From: Saccharomonospora xinjiangensis XJ-54
GTDB lineage: Bacteria > Actinomycetota > Actinomycetes > Mycobacteriales > Pseudonocardiaceae
Direction: 5' to 3'
Assembly (NCBI RefSeq): GCF_000258175.1
Contig: NZ_JH636049.1
Span: 1,899,482 to 1,963,481, forward strand
Length of the DNA: 64,000 bases
Both the position numbers and the translations under genes were made by a program. A model generated the notes under the pieces. The model made no database searches and was not told the origin of the DNA. It saw only the letters and a program-made list of their open reading frames with translations. Of the stretch, positions 7,767-17,088 are shown in pieces (the stretch's first letter is position 1; each line of letters opens with the position of its first letter).

Positions 7767-8489
7767 GTGCTCGGCAGGATGAGGCGGAAAAGCAGCGAAC
7801 CACCCTTGGCGCAGGCGCACGGCTCAGCGGCCGGGCCCCCACGATGGCCTGTGGAGGCATGGGAGCGCGGCGACCTGCTCGCCGACGGTCCCGAGTATGT
7901 TGCTTCCTGCCTGGCCCCGGCGTTCCACGAGGAGCCCGAGACACGCACGATCCGCGACGGGCACGCTTTGAACCGGATCGTCGCGGTCGCCAAAACCGAC
8001 GGCTCCAGATCGCCTGCCATGGCGAACGTGGTGAACGAACTGCTCGCGGAGCCGCGTTACGCCGCCCTGGACTCCCTGTACAGCTGGCTGGCAGGCGTCT
8101 ACACGGGAACAGATCGGCAACTAGAGGTGATCGAGCAGGGTTTGCGCACCTGCCTCCGCAAGTACTGCCTGCTGGATCTGGCGGGAACCGCCATGTTGCA
8201 GCGCGAACGAGGCGCGGAAGCGCTCTACTACTGGGCGCATTCCGTGGTCAACGCCGAGTCGATCGGCGAAGGCAGGGACGCGACCGCGTACGACTTCCTC
8301 ATCGTGGTCGCGCATGAGGCAAGGCAGCGCGACGCGGCGAAGCGCTTCCGCGCCAGGGCGGACCAGGCGGACAGCCCGCAGACCATTCTCGACGAGGAAT
8401 ACACCGACCTGGTCAAGAAGGCGTTCAGGAAGCCGACGAAGGCCATGAAGACCGTGCTCCAGGAGCTGGCCCACCGGATTCCCTCGTAA
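7767..8489 (+). CDS. Hypothetical protein, mainly alpha-helical
   Basis: The start is GTG 7767, with GGGGAGGA ending 4-5 bases before it; the frame is open further upstream but with shadow composition. The 240-residue product has an Arg-rich N-terminus, then regular amphipathic helices such as MANVVNELLAEPRYAALDSL, CLLDLAGTAMLQRERGAEAL and KAMKTVLQELAHRIPS. The spacing suggests a TPR-like helical array, though no consensus repeat is clear. No signal peptide or membrane helix is visible. I do not recognise the family. The next gene is also unknown and starts 215 bp downstream; that gap holds no recognised feature. Confidence 0.7.
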   Translation: MLGRMRRKSSEPPLAQAHGSAAGPPRWPVEAWERGDLLADGPEYVASCLAPAFHEEPETRTIRDGHALNRIVAVAKTDGSRSPAMANVVNELLAEPRYAALDSLYSWLAGVYTGTDRQLEVIEQGLRTCLRKYCLLDLAGTAMLQRERGAEALYYWAHSVVNAESIGEGRDATAYDFLIVVAHEARQRDAAKRFRARADQADSPQTILDEEYTDLVKKAFRKPTKAMKTVLQELAHRIPS

Positions 8490-8704
8490 GCGCACCGGGA
8501 CGTTAACCGGCCTCTCGAATTCCCCGTGAGGCCGGTTAAGATCAGCAAACCGCTCAAGCCCTGGAATGATCGACTTCGCTGCTGTGGAATCGGGCCTGAC
8601 GAGGCCGAAGTGCCCTCTCCGCCACTGTCCTCGGGTCGGGGCACCGAGACCTCCACCGGGGCTGCCCAGGAAACCGGGCACGTCGTCGATCAGAAGGACA
8701 TCCG

Positions 8705-9451
8705 ATGAGCACTTTCGACGCTGCGGGCTGGACCGTCGCCACCTGCGGCGACGGCAAGGAGACCTACACCAAGAAGATCGGGTTGGCGAGAGTCGTCGCC
8801 GAATGGGACCCGATCGCCTCGCTCGGATCGATCACCGTGGAAGACATCCTCGGAACCCGCCACGTCACCGGCATCGACACCTTCCGTGACGCGCCCACGT
8901 TCTGGATCGCCGCGAACCTGGCCGCCGACACCGCCGCTGCGCCACTACCCGTGGCCGGGCACGTGATCGGTGCCATCAAGGCCGATCCGGGCGACTCTCT
9001 GGAAGCGGACCTCGACCTCACCATCGACGACGGACGTGAGATCAGCCTGACCCTCATCGACCGCCAGGCATACGACCTGATCAGTGAACTCAGCAAGATC
9101 GACAACTACGTGTGGCAAGAGGAACTCGAAGAAGAAGAGGACGATCCGTACGAAGGCCCCGACCACGGTAACTACACGGAGGTTCTCCCACAGGTGACCG
9201 CAGCGGAAACCTTGGCGCTCGTGGACGTCCTCACCAACCAGTTCGGCATCGACCGTCGCGCCATCGCGGTCTCGGGCGGTGGCGCGTGGATCGCCGTCAG
9301 CGGCGATGACGTTGTAACCGGAATCCTGCGGCGTGAGCAGGAGTTCGACACAGCCATCGGCGCGAAGTGGCGCTTCGCCACCCGCGACGCAGGCGAGCCA
9401 TGCCTCACCATCCAGTACTACCCCAAGGGCCAATACCAGCGTTCTCGCTGA
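8705..9451 (+). CDS. Hypothetical acidic protein
   Basis: A 248-residue protein from ATG 8705, preceded by GAAGGACATCCG. It has a beta-rich first half ([36 protein letters not shown]), a highly acidic linker ([16 protein letters not shown]), and a second half ending in [10 protein letters not shown]. There is no signal peptide, no membrane segment and no motif I can name. A strong hairpin (9478-9519) follows 26 bp after the stop and probably terminates it. Its only neighbour in the same direction is another unknown gene. Confidence 0.7.
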   Translation: MSTFDAAGWTVATCGDGKETYTKKIGLARVVAEWDPIASLGSITVEDILGTRHVTGIDTFRDAPTFWIAANLAADTAAAPLPVAGHVIGAIKADPGDSLEADLDLTIDDGREISLTLIDRQAYDLISELSKIDNYVWQEELEEEEDDPYEGPDHGNYTEVLPQVTAAETLALVDVLTNQFGIDRRAIAVSGGGAWIAVSGDDVVTGILRREQEFDTAIGAKWRFATRDAGEPCLTIQYYPKGQYQRSR

Positions 9452-9477
9452 CCAGAAGCAGATTCGCCACCAACGAC

Positions 9478-9519
9478 AAACGCCCCGCCGCCTGGTCTTC
9501 CCAGGTCAGCGGGGCGTTT
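9478..9519. terminator. Bidirectional hairpin terminator
   Basis: AAACGCCCCGC and GCGGGGCGTTT form a perfect 11-bp outer stem, with an inner CCTGG/CCAGG stem. It lies between the convergent hypothetical gene (ends 9451) and tRNA-Tyr (9529-9610, minus), so it can end both transcripts. Confidence 0.8.
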
Positions 9520-9528
9520 CGGCTGCTG

Positions 9529-9610
9529 TGGCGGGTGAGGGATTCGAACCCCCGTAGGCTGAGCCGTCTGATTTACAGTCAGATCCCTTTGGCCACTCGG
9601 GTAACCCGCC
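9529..9610 (-). tRNA. tRNA-Tyr (anticodon GUA)
   Basis: On the minus strand the gene starts GGCGGGT and ends ACCCGCC plus discriminator A, giving a 7-bp acceptor stem. The anticodon arm is CTGACTGTAAATCAG, with GTA as anticodon. The T-arm is GGGGGTTCGAATCCC. A long variable arm makes it a class II tRNA of 82 nt, as expected for bacterial tRNA-Tyr. CCA is not encoded. Confidence 0.97.
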
Positions 9611-9726
9611 ATGGCCGGTCAACCCGGCCGCGCTCAAGGATACCGAATGCGCGGCTCGCCCGATCGGTGGGGTTGGCAGTGGCTAGGGTGGAGCCATCCA
9701 ACAGCCGAAACGACGAGGTGTGTGAC

Positions 9727-10218
9727 GTGGCCGATCCCTCTTTCGACGTCGTCAGCAAGGTCGATCGTCAGGAAGTGGACAACGCGCTCAACCAGGCGAG
9801 CAAGGAGCTGTCCACGCGGTTCGACTTCCGCGGCACCGGCGCCAAGGTCGAGTGGGCCGGTGAGCATGCCGTGACGATCGAGGCGGAGACCGAGGAGCGC
9901 GCCAAGGCGGCGGTCGAGGTCTTCAAGGAGAAGCTCATCAAACGAGGCATCTCCCTCAAGGCATTCGAGGCCGACGAGCCCGCGGTGTCGGGCAAGATCT
10001 ACAAGGTCAACGGCAAGATCCTGGAAGGCATCGAGTCGGACAAGGCGAAGAAGATCGCCAAGTTCATTCGGGACGAGGGCCCGAAGGGCGTGCAGGCGCA
10101 GGTCCAGGGCGATCAACTGCGGGTGTCCGGCAAGAAGAAGGACCACCTTCAGGAAGTCATCGCGCTGCTGAAGAACGAAGACTTCGGCATCGCGCTGCAA
10201 TTCACCAACTACCGGTGA
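9727..10218 (+). CDS. YajQ family cyclic-di-GMP-binding / nucleotide-binding protein
   Basis: A 163-residue protein from GTG 9727 with the family start [21 protein letters not shown] and the hallmark [13 protein letters not shown]. It continues with repeated alpha/beta modules ([35 protein letters not shown]) and ends [13 protein letters not shown]. Length and pattern match YajQ throughout. Family members bind nucleotides, and some bind cyclic-di-GMP and act as co-regulators; which applies here is unknown. It stands alone, divergent from tRNA-Tyr. Confidence 0.93.
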   Translation: MADPSFDVVSKVDRQEVDNALNQASKELSTRFDFRGTGAKVEWAGEHAVTIEAETEERAKAAVEVFKEKLIKRGISLKAFEADEPAVSGKIYKVNGKILEGIESDKAKKIAKFIRDEGPKGVQAQVQGDQLRVSGKKKDHLQEVIALLKNEDFGIALQFTNYR

Positions 10219-10507
10219 CGCACCTTGCGTGACCTGCGGTGATGCGTCATTCGGTGCCGCCGGGTACAGAGCCGGTTCACCCGGCGGCACGAAGCGCGGG
10301 CGCGGCGGCGGCCCGACACACGCCGCCGCGTCGCAGGCGCGCACCGGGCTTCCGCGCAGGCTTCGTGACCGTCCGTCGTCCCTGGCCGCTGCTGCTTCAC
10401 CCTGACGGCAGGCACAGCGGTCCTTTCGGCTGGTCCTGCTCCCGCGAGGCAACCTCGCTCCCCCCGCCCCACGTCCTGACTCCAGGAACCCGGAGAAGGG
10501 GGTGGCC

Positions 10508-11188
10508 ATGAAGCGCACCATGACGGCACACCTGCTGCTGGCCACGGTCGGCGCGACCTTCGCGCTGGCTGGATGCGGCTCCGGCGGCAGCCCCGGCAGC
10601 GCGGCCGGCTCGTCGCCTGAGGAGTCGGTCACGGCCTCGGCAACCACATCAGGCTCCGAGGCGACCGCGCCGACGAGCAGTACGGCGGGACACGCGCCGT
10701 CCGACACCTCAACGGATGGCTCCACGGATGCGAGACAACCGCCGCAGGACCCCGACTTCTGCACATCCGGGGAGCTGTCGTTGAGTCTCGGTGAAGGTGG
10801 TGGCGCGGCAGGAACGGTGTATCGGCCGCTGCGATTCACCAACGTCAGCGACTTCCCGTGCGTGCTCCGCGGCTTTCCCGGCGTCTCCTACGTCGCAGGC
10901 GACGACGGCCACCAGGTCGGCAAACCCGCCGAACACATCGGCTCCAAAGGTCCGGCGCTGACGTTGTACCCGGGCGATGTCGCGCACGCCGACGTGGGGT
11001 TCGTGCAGGTCCGCAACTACGACACGCAGGCATGTTCTCCCACGGAGGTGCGCGGGCTGCGCGTCTACCCTCCGCAGGAGACGGCCTCGAAGTTCGTGGA
11101 GATCCCCGGCACCGGCTGCGCCAGGGCCGACCTGCACGGCAACCAGCTCACGGTGTCCACCATCGAAGAAGGACCGGGCGAGCGCTGA
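10508..11188 (+). CDS. DUF4232 lipoprotein
   Basis: A secreted lipoprotein of about 226 residues. The signal peptide ends in the lipobox LAGC (residues about 18-21), so it is anchored by diacylglycerol on the outer face of the membrane. A Ser/Thr/Gly-rich linker leads to the DUF4232 domain, with C in DFCTSGEL, the segment RFTNVSDFPCVLRGFPGVSYV, and later cysteines QACSP and GCARA. ATG 10508 is favoured because GGAGAAGGGGG precedes it; GTG 10502 is an alternative. The 289 bp before it hold no recognised feature beyond GC-rich imperfect repeats. Function unknown. Confidence 0.85.
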   Translation: MKRTMTAHLLLATVGATFALAGCGSGGSPGSAAGSSPEESVTASATTSGSEATAPTSSTAGHAPSDTSTDGSTDARQPPQDPDFCTSGELSLSLGEGGGAAGTVYRPLRFTNVSDFPCVLRGFPGVSYVAGDDGHQVGKPAEHIGSKGPALTLYPGDVAHADVGFVQVRNYDTQACSPTEVRGLRVYPPQETASKFVEIPGTGCARADLHGNQLTVSTIEEGPGER

Positions 11189-11389
11189 ACCGGTTCGCAT
11201 CCGAAAGACGCCGCACATCTCGGCGTCCAATCAGGGAGCTGCGGCCAGACGGCCCCTGCCCGGTCTCGCGAAGTGACAGGACGCGAGCTGTTTCGGCGGC
11301 CCCGAGCGTTGTGACGGCCCCCGCAGCAGCCGGACGGCCGCGATACGCTGCCCACCGGCAGGTCGGTCGTCGGAGAACGCGGAGGGCGC

Positions 11390-12271
11390 ATGAAGGGCAT
11401 CGTGCTGGCCGGTGGCAGCGGCACCCGGCTGCACCCGATCACTCAAGCGACCTCGAAACAACTTCTGCCCGTCTACGACAAACCGATGATCTACTACCCG
11501 CTCTCGGTGCTGATGCTGGCCGGGATCAGGGAGATCCTGCTCATCTCCACGCCGAGCGATCTGCCCAACTTCCAGCGGCTGCTCGGCGACGGCAGCCAGT
11601 GGGGCCTCGACCTGCGGTACGCGGAGCAACCGAGCCCCAACGGGCTCGCCGAGGCGTTCATCATCGGTGCCGACTTCGTCGGTGACGACGACGTCGCGCT
11701 GATCCTCGGCGACAACATCTTCTACGGGCGAGGGTTCTCCGGGCTGCTCAGGCAGGAGACGGCGAACCTCGACGGTTGCGCGTTGTTCGGCTACGCCGTC
11801 AAAGACCCCCAGCGCTACGGCGTCGGCGAGGTGGACGCCGAGGGCAACCTGCTGTCGATCGAGGAGAAACCCGCGAAGCCGAAATCGAACCTCGCCATCA
11901 CCGGTCTCTACCTCTACGACTGCAACGTGGTGGACATCGCGAAGGGCCTCACGCCCTCGGCGCGGGGCGAACTGGAGATCACCGACGTCAACCTCGCCTA
12001 CCTCCGCGAGGGCAGGGCGCGAATGCACACGCTGAGCCGCGGTTTCGCCTGGCTCGACACAGGAACACACGACTCGCTGCTGGAGGCCGCCCAGTTCGTC
12101 CAGGTGCTGGAGCACCGCACGGGCGTGCGGATCGCCTGCCTCGAAGAGGTGGCACTGCGCATGGGGTTCATCACGCCCGACGAGTGCTACCGGCTCGGCA
12201 CCAAGCTGGCGAAGAGCGGGTACGGGGACTACGTGATGAGCGTGGCGCGCGACGCAGGCGCGGGCGCCTGA
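11390..12271 (+). CDS. rmlA: Glucose-1-phosphate thymidylyltransferase
   Basis: A 293-residue nucleotidyltransferase that makes dTDP-glucose from dTTP and glucose-1-phosphate, the first step to dTDP-rhamnose. The N-terminal signature [20 protein letters not shown] and the following KPMIYYPL are intact. [28 protein letters not shown] and the segment [17 protein letters not shown] match the short RmlA family closely. rmlB, C and D are not adjacent, so it is an orphan locus. In actinobacteria dTDP-rhamnose is used for the cell-wall linker or glycosylated products; which applies here is unknown. It is convergent to htpX with 18 bp between. Confidence 0.95.
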   Translation: MKGIVLAGGSGTRLHPITQATSKQLLPVYDKPMIYYPLSVLMLAGIREILLISTPSDLPNFQRLLGDGSQWGLDLRYAEQPSPNGLAEAFIIGADFVGDDDVALILGDNIFYGRGFSGLLRQETANLDGCALFGYAVKDPQRYGVGEVDAEGNLLSIEEKPAKPKSNLAITGLYLYDCNVVDIAKGLTPSARGELEITDVNLAYLREGRARMHTLSRGFAWLDTGTHDSLLEAAQFVQVLEHRTGVRIACLEEVALRMGFITPDECYRLGTKLAKSGYGDYVMSVARDAGAGA

Positions 12272-12289
12272 CCAGCGGGGCGAGGCTTT

Positions 12290-13153
12290 TCAGAACGGCC
12301 GTCGCGCCATCTCTTCGAGCCTGCGCACCCGTTCCTCCATGGGCGGGTGGGTGGAAAACAGCCGGGAAAGCCGCTCGCCTGGCCGGAACGGGTTGGCGAT
12401 CATCAGATGGGACTGCGACACGACCTTGGGTTCGGGCGCGAGGGGAAGCGCCCGCGTTCCCTGTTGCAGTTTGCGCAGGGCGGAGGCCAGAGCCAGCGGG
12501 TCCCCGGTGAGTTCGGCGCCGGATGCGTCGGCCTCGTACTCGCGTGAGCGGCTGACACTCATCCTGACGATCCCCGCCGCGACGGGGCCGAGAAGAACGA
12601 TCAGCAGCGTGGCGAGCGGGTTCACCCCGCCCTCGCGGTGGCCTCCGAACATGCCAGCGAACATCGCCATGTTGGCGAGGAAGCTGACCACGCTCGCGAG
12701 CGCACCCGCGACGCTGGAGATCAGAATGTCCCTGTTGTAGACGTGGGAGAGTTCGTGGCCCAGCACGGCTCGCAGTTCTCGCTCGTCGAGAATCCGCAGG
12801 ATGCCCGCGGTGCAGCACACGGCGGCGTTACGCGGGTTTCGTCCCGTGGCGAACGCGTTGGGTGCCTGTGTGGGGCTCACGTAGAGGCGCGGCATGGGTT
12901 GGCGCGCCGAGGTCGCGAGTTCCCTCACGATGCGATACATGGCGGGCTGTTCGGCCTCGGACACCGGGCGGGCCCGCATGGCACGCAGGGCGAGTTTGTC
13001 GGAGTTGAAGTAGGCGTAGCCGTTGACGGCGAGCGCGACGAGCAGGCCGATGACGAGCGCTCCCCTGCCGAACAACCCGCTGATCGCGACGATCATGGCG
13101 CTGAGCAGGCCGAGCAGTAGCGCCGTCTTCAACCCGTTGCGATGGCTGTGCAC
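12290..13153 (-). CDS. htpX: HtpX-like zinc metalloprotease (M48)
   Basis: A 287-residue membrane protease from GTG 13153, with GAGGCGGAG just upstream. Two N-terminal transmembrane helices are followed by the zinc motif [12 protein letters not shown] (HELSH) and a further hydrophobic pair. The third ligand region is [17 protein letters not shown] (E in YEAD), and the end motif is [17 protein letters not shown]. All catalytic positions are intact. It acts in quality control of membrane proteins. In M. tuberculosis htpX sits next to the polyprenyl synthase grcC1 and the men genes; here it is in the same wider neighbourhood. Confidence 0.95.
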   Translation of the reverse strand: MHSHRNGLKTALLLGLLSAMIVAISGLFGRGALVIGLLVALAVNGYAYFNSDKLALRAMRARPVSEAEQPAMYRIVRELATSARQPMPRLYVSPTQAPNAFATGRNPRNAAVCCTAGILRILDERELRAVLGHELSHVYNRDILISSVAGALASVVSFLANMAMFAGMFGGHREGGVNPLATLLIVLLGPVAAGIVRMSVSRSREYEADASGAELTGDPLALASALRKLQQGTRALPLAPEPKVVSQSHLMIANPFRPGERLSRLFSTHPPMEERVRRLEEMARRPF

Positions 13154-13383
13154 GTGCTCCGCCTCCCGTTCTCGAACTCCAGTCCGGCGGGTGTCTCCCC
13201 GGCCGTCCCCCAGTGTCGAACGACTCCGCCGTGGACGGTGTTCCGCCGGTGTCCCCGGCGTCACTCCTGCGGTGACGGCCTGTCGTGACCGCGGCGCGCG
13301 GGGTGCCCGTTCTCGTCCTGCCGCGTGCTGCGGCGGCGATCTCATTGCCGGGACAGCGGAATTCGCTGGGCCTTACCCTGAAG

Positions 13384-13397
13384 TTCGGCATGGCGAA
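13384..13397. promoter_or_regulatory. Imperfect palindrome TTCGGCATGGCGAA, possible metalloregulator operator
   Basis: The arms TTCG..CGAA and central CATG are symmetric, with two mismatched positions. It sits 12 bases before the start of the metal ABC transporter operon, overlapping the region just upstream of its SD sequence. Size and position would suit a DtxR/MntR-type repressor. This is inferred; no regulator gene is nearby. Confidence 0.35.
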
Positions 13398-13409
13398 AAG
13401 AGGTGAGTC

Positions 13410-14417
13410 GTGGGGCTGGACGAGGCATTGTCGCCTGCGAGAAGGCGCAGGAGGGCGCGGCGCCGGGATGTGCGCGCGCTGGTGACGCTGGTTCTCGCTG
13501 CCACGCTCACCGTGTCGCTCGCCGTCTCCTACGCCCTCGGGCCCGGCTCGTCGGCGTCGGAGGGGCCGAACTCGCCGCTGCGTGTGGTCACCACCACGAC
13601 GTTCCTCGACGACACGGTACGCCGCATCGGCGGCGACGACGTGGTGACCGTTCGGCTCATGGGCCCCGGCGTTGACCCCCACCTGTACCAGGCGAAGGCG
13701 AGCGACCTCCGCGAGATGCGCCGCGCCGACGCCGTCGTGGCCGTTGGCCTCTACCTGGAGGGATCGCTGATGCGCACGCTCGACGCGGTGGCGCGGACCA
13801 AACCCGTGCTGTTCGCGGGTGAGGCCGTGCCCGAGCATCTGCTGCTGTCCCCGCCGCCCGGCGCCGCGCCGGGGGAGGAGCACGACCCGCACGTGTGGTT
13901 CGAGCCGCGCCTGTGGGCGTACGTCGTGGACGCGGTCACCACGCAGCTCGCCGATCTCGACCCCGCGCATGCCGCCGACTACCACCGCAGGGGCGCCGCG
14001 TACCGGGCCGAAGTGCTCGCACTCGACGAACAGGTGCGCGCCATGTTGGACGGCATCCCCGACCGGTCGCGGGTGCTCGTCACCTCCCACGACGCCTTCC
14101 GATATCTGGGCAGGGCATTCGATCTCGACGTGGTGGCGGTGCAGGGCATCTCGACCCAGCAGGAGGCGAGTACCGCCGACATCGGCCGCGTCGCCGACGT
14201 GGTCGCCGACCGTGACGTGGGAGCCGTGTTCGTGGAGACCAGCATGTCCGACCGCACGGTGAGCGCCGTACTCGCCGCCGTGCGCCACCGCGGTGGCGAC
14301 GCCTCGATCGGCGCCCCGCTGTATTCGGATTCCACCGGAGAGGACGGCACCCCCGAGGGCACCTACGTCGGCATGGTGCTGGCCAACGCCGAACGCATAG
14401 CGGAGGGACTGCGATGA
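13410..14417 (+). CDS. Metal ABC transporter substrate-binding protein (Mn/Zn, TroA-like)
   Basis: A 335-residue binding protein from GTG 13410, with AGAGGTGAG upstream. An Arg-rich cytoplasmic start and one hydrophobic segment (VTLVLAATLTVSLAVSYAL) lead to the extracytoplasmic domain. No lipobox cysteine is seen, so it may be anchored by the helix. Metal-ligand motifs of the cluster A-I family are present: GVDPHLYQ, HDPHVWFEP, an intact GISTQQEAST segment, and DSTGEDGTPEGTYVGM. There is no His-rich loop, which slightly favours manganese over zinc. The next gene starts within its stop codon (ATGA at 14414). Confidence 0.9.
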   Translation: MGLDEALSPARRRRRARRRDVRALVTLVLAATLTVSLAVSYALGPGSSASEGPNSPLRVVTTTTFLDDTVRRIGGDDVVTVRLMGPGVDPHLYQAKASDLREMRRADAVVAVGLYLEGSLMRTLDAVARTKPVLFAGEAVPEHLLLSPPPGAAPGEEHDPHVWFEPRLWAYVVDAVTTQLADLDPAHAADYHRRGAAYRAEVLALDEQVRAMLDGIPDRSRVLVTSHDAFRYLGRAFDLDVVAVQGISTQQEASTADIGRVADVVADRDVGAVFVETSMSDRTVSAVLAAVRHRGGDASIGAPLYSDSTGEDGTPEGTYVGMVLANAERIAEGLR

Positions 14418-15169
14418 CCTCGGATTCCCGCAGGCCGGGTGGCGCGCCCGCGTTGAGCATGGCGAACGTCACCGCGTCCTACGGCGGTCGGCCCGTGCTG
14501 TCCGACGTGAGTGTTGACGTCCCCGCTGGAATGCTCAGCGCGGTCGTGGGCCCCAACGGCGCGGGCAAATCCACGCTGGTGAAGGCGGCGCTGAACCTGG
14601 TGCCTTCGGTGCGGGGGCGAGTGTTGTTGCTCGGGCAACCGCTGGCCAGGGTGCGCCGCCGCGTCGCGTACGTGCCGCAGCAGGACTCGGTGGCGAGCGA
14701 CTTCCCGATCACCGCCGTTCAGGTGGTGGAGATGGGTCGCTACCCGCACAGGGGCTGGCTGCGGCGGCTCACGCACACCGACGACGAACTCGTGGCCGAG
14801 GCGATGGAGCAGGTCGGCGTCGTCGATCTCGCCGACCGCCCGCTTGACGAACTCTCCGGCGGCCAGCGGCAACGGGTGTTCCTCGCCAGGGCGCTGGCCC
14901 AGCGGGCCGAGCTGGTGATCCTCGACGAGCCGTTCACGGCTGTGGACGCGCGCACCGAGTCCGCACTGCTCGACGTGCTCACGGGCCTGTGCGGGCAGGG
15001 TGTCTCGGTGATCGCCGTGCACCACGACCTGCGCACGGTGCTTCGCCGGTTCGACCACGCTGTGTTGCTCGCCCACGGTGTTGTCGCGCAGGGTCCGGTG
15101 GCCGACGTGCTCACCACCGACCACCTCGAACGCGCCTTCGGCATGGCTCCCCTGGTGCTCGACTCATGA
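14414..15169 (+). CDS. Metal ABC transporter ATP-binding protein
   Basis: A 251-residue ATPase with Walker A GPNGAGKST, Q-loop PQQDSVASDFPIT, signature LSGGQRQRVFLARAL, Walker B LVILDEPFTAVD and H-loop VIAVHHDL. These motifs and the length match MntB/ZnuC-type subunits of Mn/Zn importers. It overlaps the binding-protein gene and the first permease gene by four bases each, so the operon is tightly coupled. Confidence 0.93.
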   Translation: MTSDSRRPGGAPALSMANVTASYGGRPVLSDVSVDVPAGMLSAVVGPNGAGKSTLVKAALNLVPSVRGRVLLLGQPLARVRRRVAYVPQQDSVASDFPITAVQVVEMGRYPHRGWLRRLTHTDDELVAEAMEQVGVVDLADRPLDELSGGQRQRVFLARALAQRAELVILDEPFTAVDARTESALLDVLTGLCGQGVSVIAVHHDLRTVLRRFDHAVLLAHGVVAQGPVADVLTTDHLERAFGMAPLVLDS

Positions 15170-16065
15170 TCGAAGGCTTTCTCTCCGTGCTGCCGCTGCC
15201 CTATCCGGACGCCGTCGTGGTGGTCGGCACCGCCGTGGTCGGGTTCGTTGCCGGTGTCCTCGGCCCTCTCGCCGTGCTGCGGCGGCGGAGCATGTTCGGT
15301 GACGCCATGAGCCACGGCACGCTCGCCGGTGTCGCCGTCGCCTTTCTGCTCACCGGCGCCAAGGTTCCCGAGGTGCTCCTGCTGGGCGCCACGATCTCGG
15401 CGGCGCTGGCGGCCTTCACCATGATCGGCCTCGAACGAGTGGGAAAGCTCAGACCGGATGCCGCCATCGGTGTGGTGCTCTCGGTATCGCTGTCGCTGGG
15501 CATCGTCCTCATCACGCACGTCTCCGCGTCCGGCAACAGCAACCAGGCGGGATTGTCCGACTACCTCCTCGGCCAGACAGCGGGCATGTCGGAGCGCGAC
15601 ATCGGGTTGGCGCTGGTGGTGGGTGCCGTGGGGCTGGCCGTCCTCGTGGTGGGTTTCCGGCTGCTGCGCAGTGCCGCGTTCGATCCCGGGTTCACGTCCG
15701 TCGCGGGCATGCCGGCGTGGGCGGTGGACGCGGTGAGCACGGGCCTGCTCGCGCTGGCCGTCGTCCTCGGCGTCCGCACCGTCGGTGCGATCCTCATGGT
15801 GGCGCTGCTGGTGGCGCCCGTCGTGGCGGCGAGGCAGGTCACGAAGCGGCTTTCGGCTCTGGTGCCGCTGTCCGGGGCCGTGGGGGCCGCGTGTGGCGCG
15901 CTGGGTGGGGTGCTGTCGGGGCGCGCCGAGCTGCCAGCGGGCCCGGTGATCGTCCTGCTCGCCACGGGTGTGGCGTTGCTGTCGGTCGTCTTCGCGCCCC
16001 GGCGCGGGGTGCTGGCCAGGGTCCGCAGGAGCCGCACGGTTCGCAGTCAGGAGCGTGGGACATGA
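15166..16065 (+). CDS. Metal ABC transporter permease (first of two)
   Basis: A 299-residue polytopic protein of the ABC-3 (ZnuB/MntC) family with about eight hydrophobic helices. The family motif LRRRSMFGDAMSHGTLAGVA near residue 45 and the loop SDYLLGQTAG are characteristic. The C-terminal RRSRTVRSQ tail is basic and cytoplasmic. ATG 15166 overlaps the ATPase stop (ATGA), and its own stop overlaps the second permease start in the same way. It forms the membrane channel together with the next gene. Confidence 0.9.
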   Translation: MIEGFLSVLPLPYPDAVVVVGTAVVGFVAGVLGPLAVLRRRSMFGDAMSHGTLAGVAVAFLLTGAKVPEVLLLGATISAALAAFTMIGLERVGKLRPDAAIGVVLSVSLSLGIVLITHVSASGNSNQAGLSDYLLGQTAGMSERDIGLALVVGAVGLAVLVVGFRLLRSAAFDPGFTSVAGMPAWAVDAVSTGLLALAVVLGVRTVGAILMVALLVAPVVAARQVTKRLSALVPLSGAVGAACGALGGVLSGRAELPAGPVIVLLATGVALLSVVFAPRRGVLARVRRSRTVRSQERGT

Positions 16066-16916
16066 CCGGTGACGACGTCGTGATCGTGCTGATTGCCGGC
16101 CTACTGTCCACGTCGTGTGCGCTGCTCGGCGGTTTCCTGATGCTACGGCGCCAGGCGCTGCTACCCGACGCGGTGAGCCACGCCGTGCTGCCGGGAATCG
16201 TGCTCGTGTTCCTGCTCACCGGCGAGCGCGCCTCGGCCGCCACGGTGCTCGGCGCCACGGCGTTCGGCGTGGCCTGCGTGGCGGGAGCGGAATGGTTGCG
16301 GCGCACCGGCGTCGTCGCCTCCGACGCCGCGCTCGCGCTGGCGTTTCCCGCGCTGTTCTCGCTCGGCGTGCTGGGGATCAGCGGCTTCGCCTCGGGCGCG
16401 CACATCGACCTCGACTCCGCGATCTACGGCGACATCACGTTCGCCCCGCTGCGCACCGCGGACGTACTCGGCACGCCGGTTCCGACGTCACTGCTGGTTA
16501 CCGGGCTGACAGCGGTGTGCACGGTGCTGTTCGTGACGCTGCTGTGGCGCCCGCTGTCCTCGGCGACGTTCGATCCCGACTTCGCCGAGCTCTCAGGGCT
16601 GAGGGGCGCCCTGGTGGGCCGCGTGCTGCTGGTCGTGGTCGCGGGCACCGCCGTCGTCGCGTTCGACAGCGTCGGCGCGATCCTGGTGATCACGTTCTTC
16701 GTCGTGCCCGCCGCCACGGCGCGGCTGCTGACCCACCGGCTGGGACCCATGCTCGCCGTCGCCGTGGGCGTCGGCTGGATCAGCTCGTTCGCGGGCCACC
16801 GCGCCGCGCTGGCGCTGGACTCGTCCGTGGCGGGCACCATCGGTCTCACGGCAGGTGCGCTGTTCACGGTGGCGCTGGCGGCGAGCAGGATCGCCCGCCA
16901 CCGCACCACCCCCTGA
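16062..16916 (+). CDS. Metal ABC transporter permease (second of two)
   Basis: A second ABC-3 family permease of 284 residues, clearly related to the preceding gene but divergent. It has LRRQALLPDAVSHAVLPGIV in place of the first permease's motif, and a longer loop GAHIDLDSAIYGDITFAP. Having two different permeases (MntC/MntD or TroC/TroD style) is typical of manganese or zinc systems using a heterodimeric channel. It is last in the operon; the 134-bp repeat element at 16918-17051 begins right after its TGA. Confidence 0.9.
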   Translation: MTGDDVVIVLIAGLLSTSCALLGGFLMLRRQALLPDAVSHAVLPGIVLVFLLTGERASAATVLGATAFGVACVAGAEWLRRTGVVASDAALALAFPALFSLGVLGISGFASGAHIDLDSAIYGDITFAPLRTADVLGTPVPTSLLVTGLTAVCTVLFVTLLWRPLSSATFDPDFAELSGLRGALVGRVLLVVVAGTAVVAFDSVGAILVITFFVVPAATARLLTHRLGPMLAVAVGVGWISSFAGHRAALALDSSVAGTIGLTAGALFTVALAASRIARHRTTP

Positions 16917-16917
16917 A

Positions 16918-17051
16918 CCGTGTCCGCACTTCTCGCACGTGTGTCCGCACTTCTCGTACGGAGGCTGACGCAGAGGCGGTAGGCCGACGTACCCGAGGTG
17001 CAAACACGCGGTCATGCAGTGCAAACTCGCGTGCACAGCCTGCGGACACGG
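16918..17051. repeat. Intergenic repeat element: 21-bp periodic units in two opposed arms
   Basis: Two forward units containing GTGTCCGCACTTCTCGCAC and GTGTCCGCACTTCTCGTAC start at 16920 and 16941, 21 bp apart. The right arm carries related 21-bp units in the opposite orientation (GTGCAAACACGCG, GTGCAAACTCGCG) and ends TGCGGACACGG (17041-17051). That end is the exact reverse complement of CCGTGTCCGCA at 16918-16928. The element begins directly after a stop codon. Similar units occur at 53102-53164. Confidence 0.65.
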
Positions 17052-17088
17052 CTGCTGGCAGGAGACCGGCCGCAGCCGGCAGCCGCTG

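Noticed and set aside
16918..17051. Insertion sequence or MITE with target duplication
   Set aside because: The outer inverted ends are short and I found no target-site duplication or transposase; it is kept only as a repeat element.
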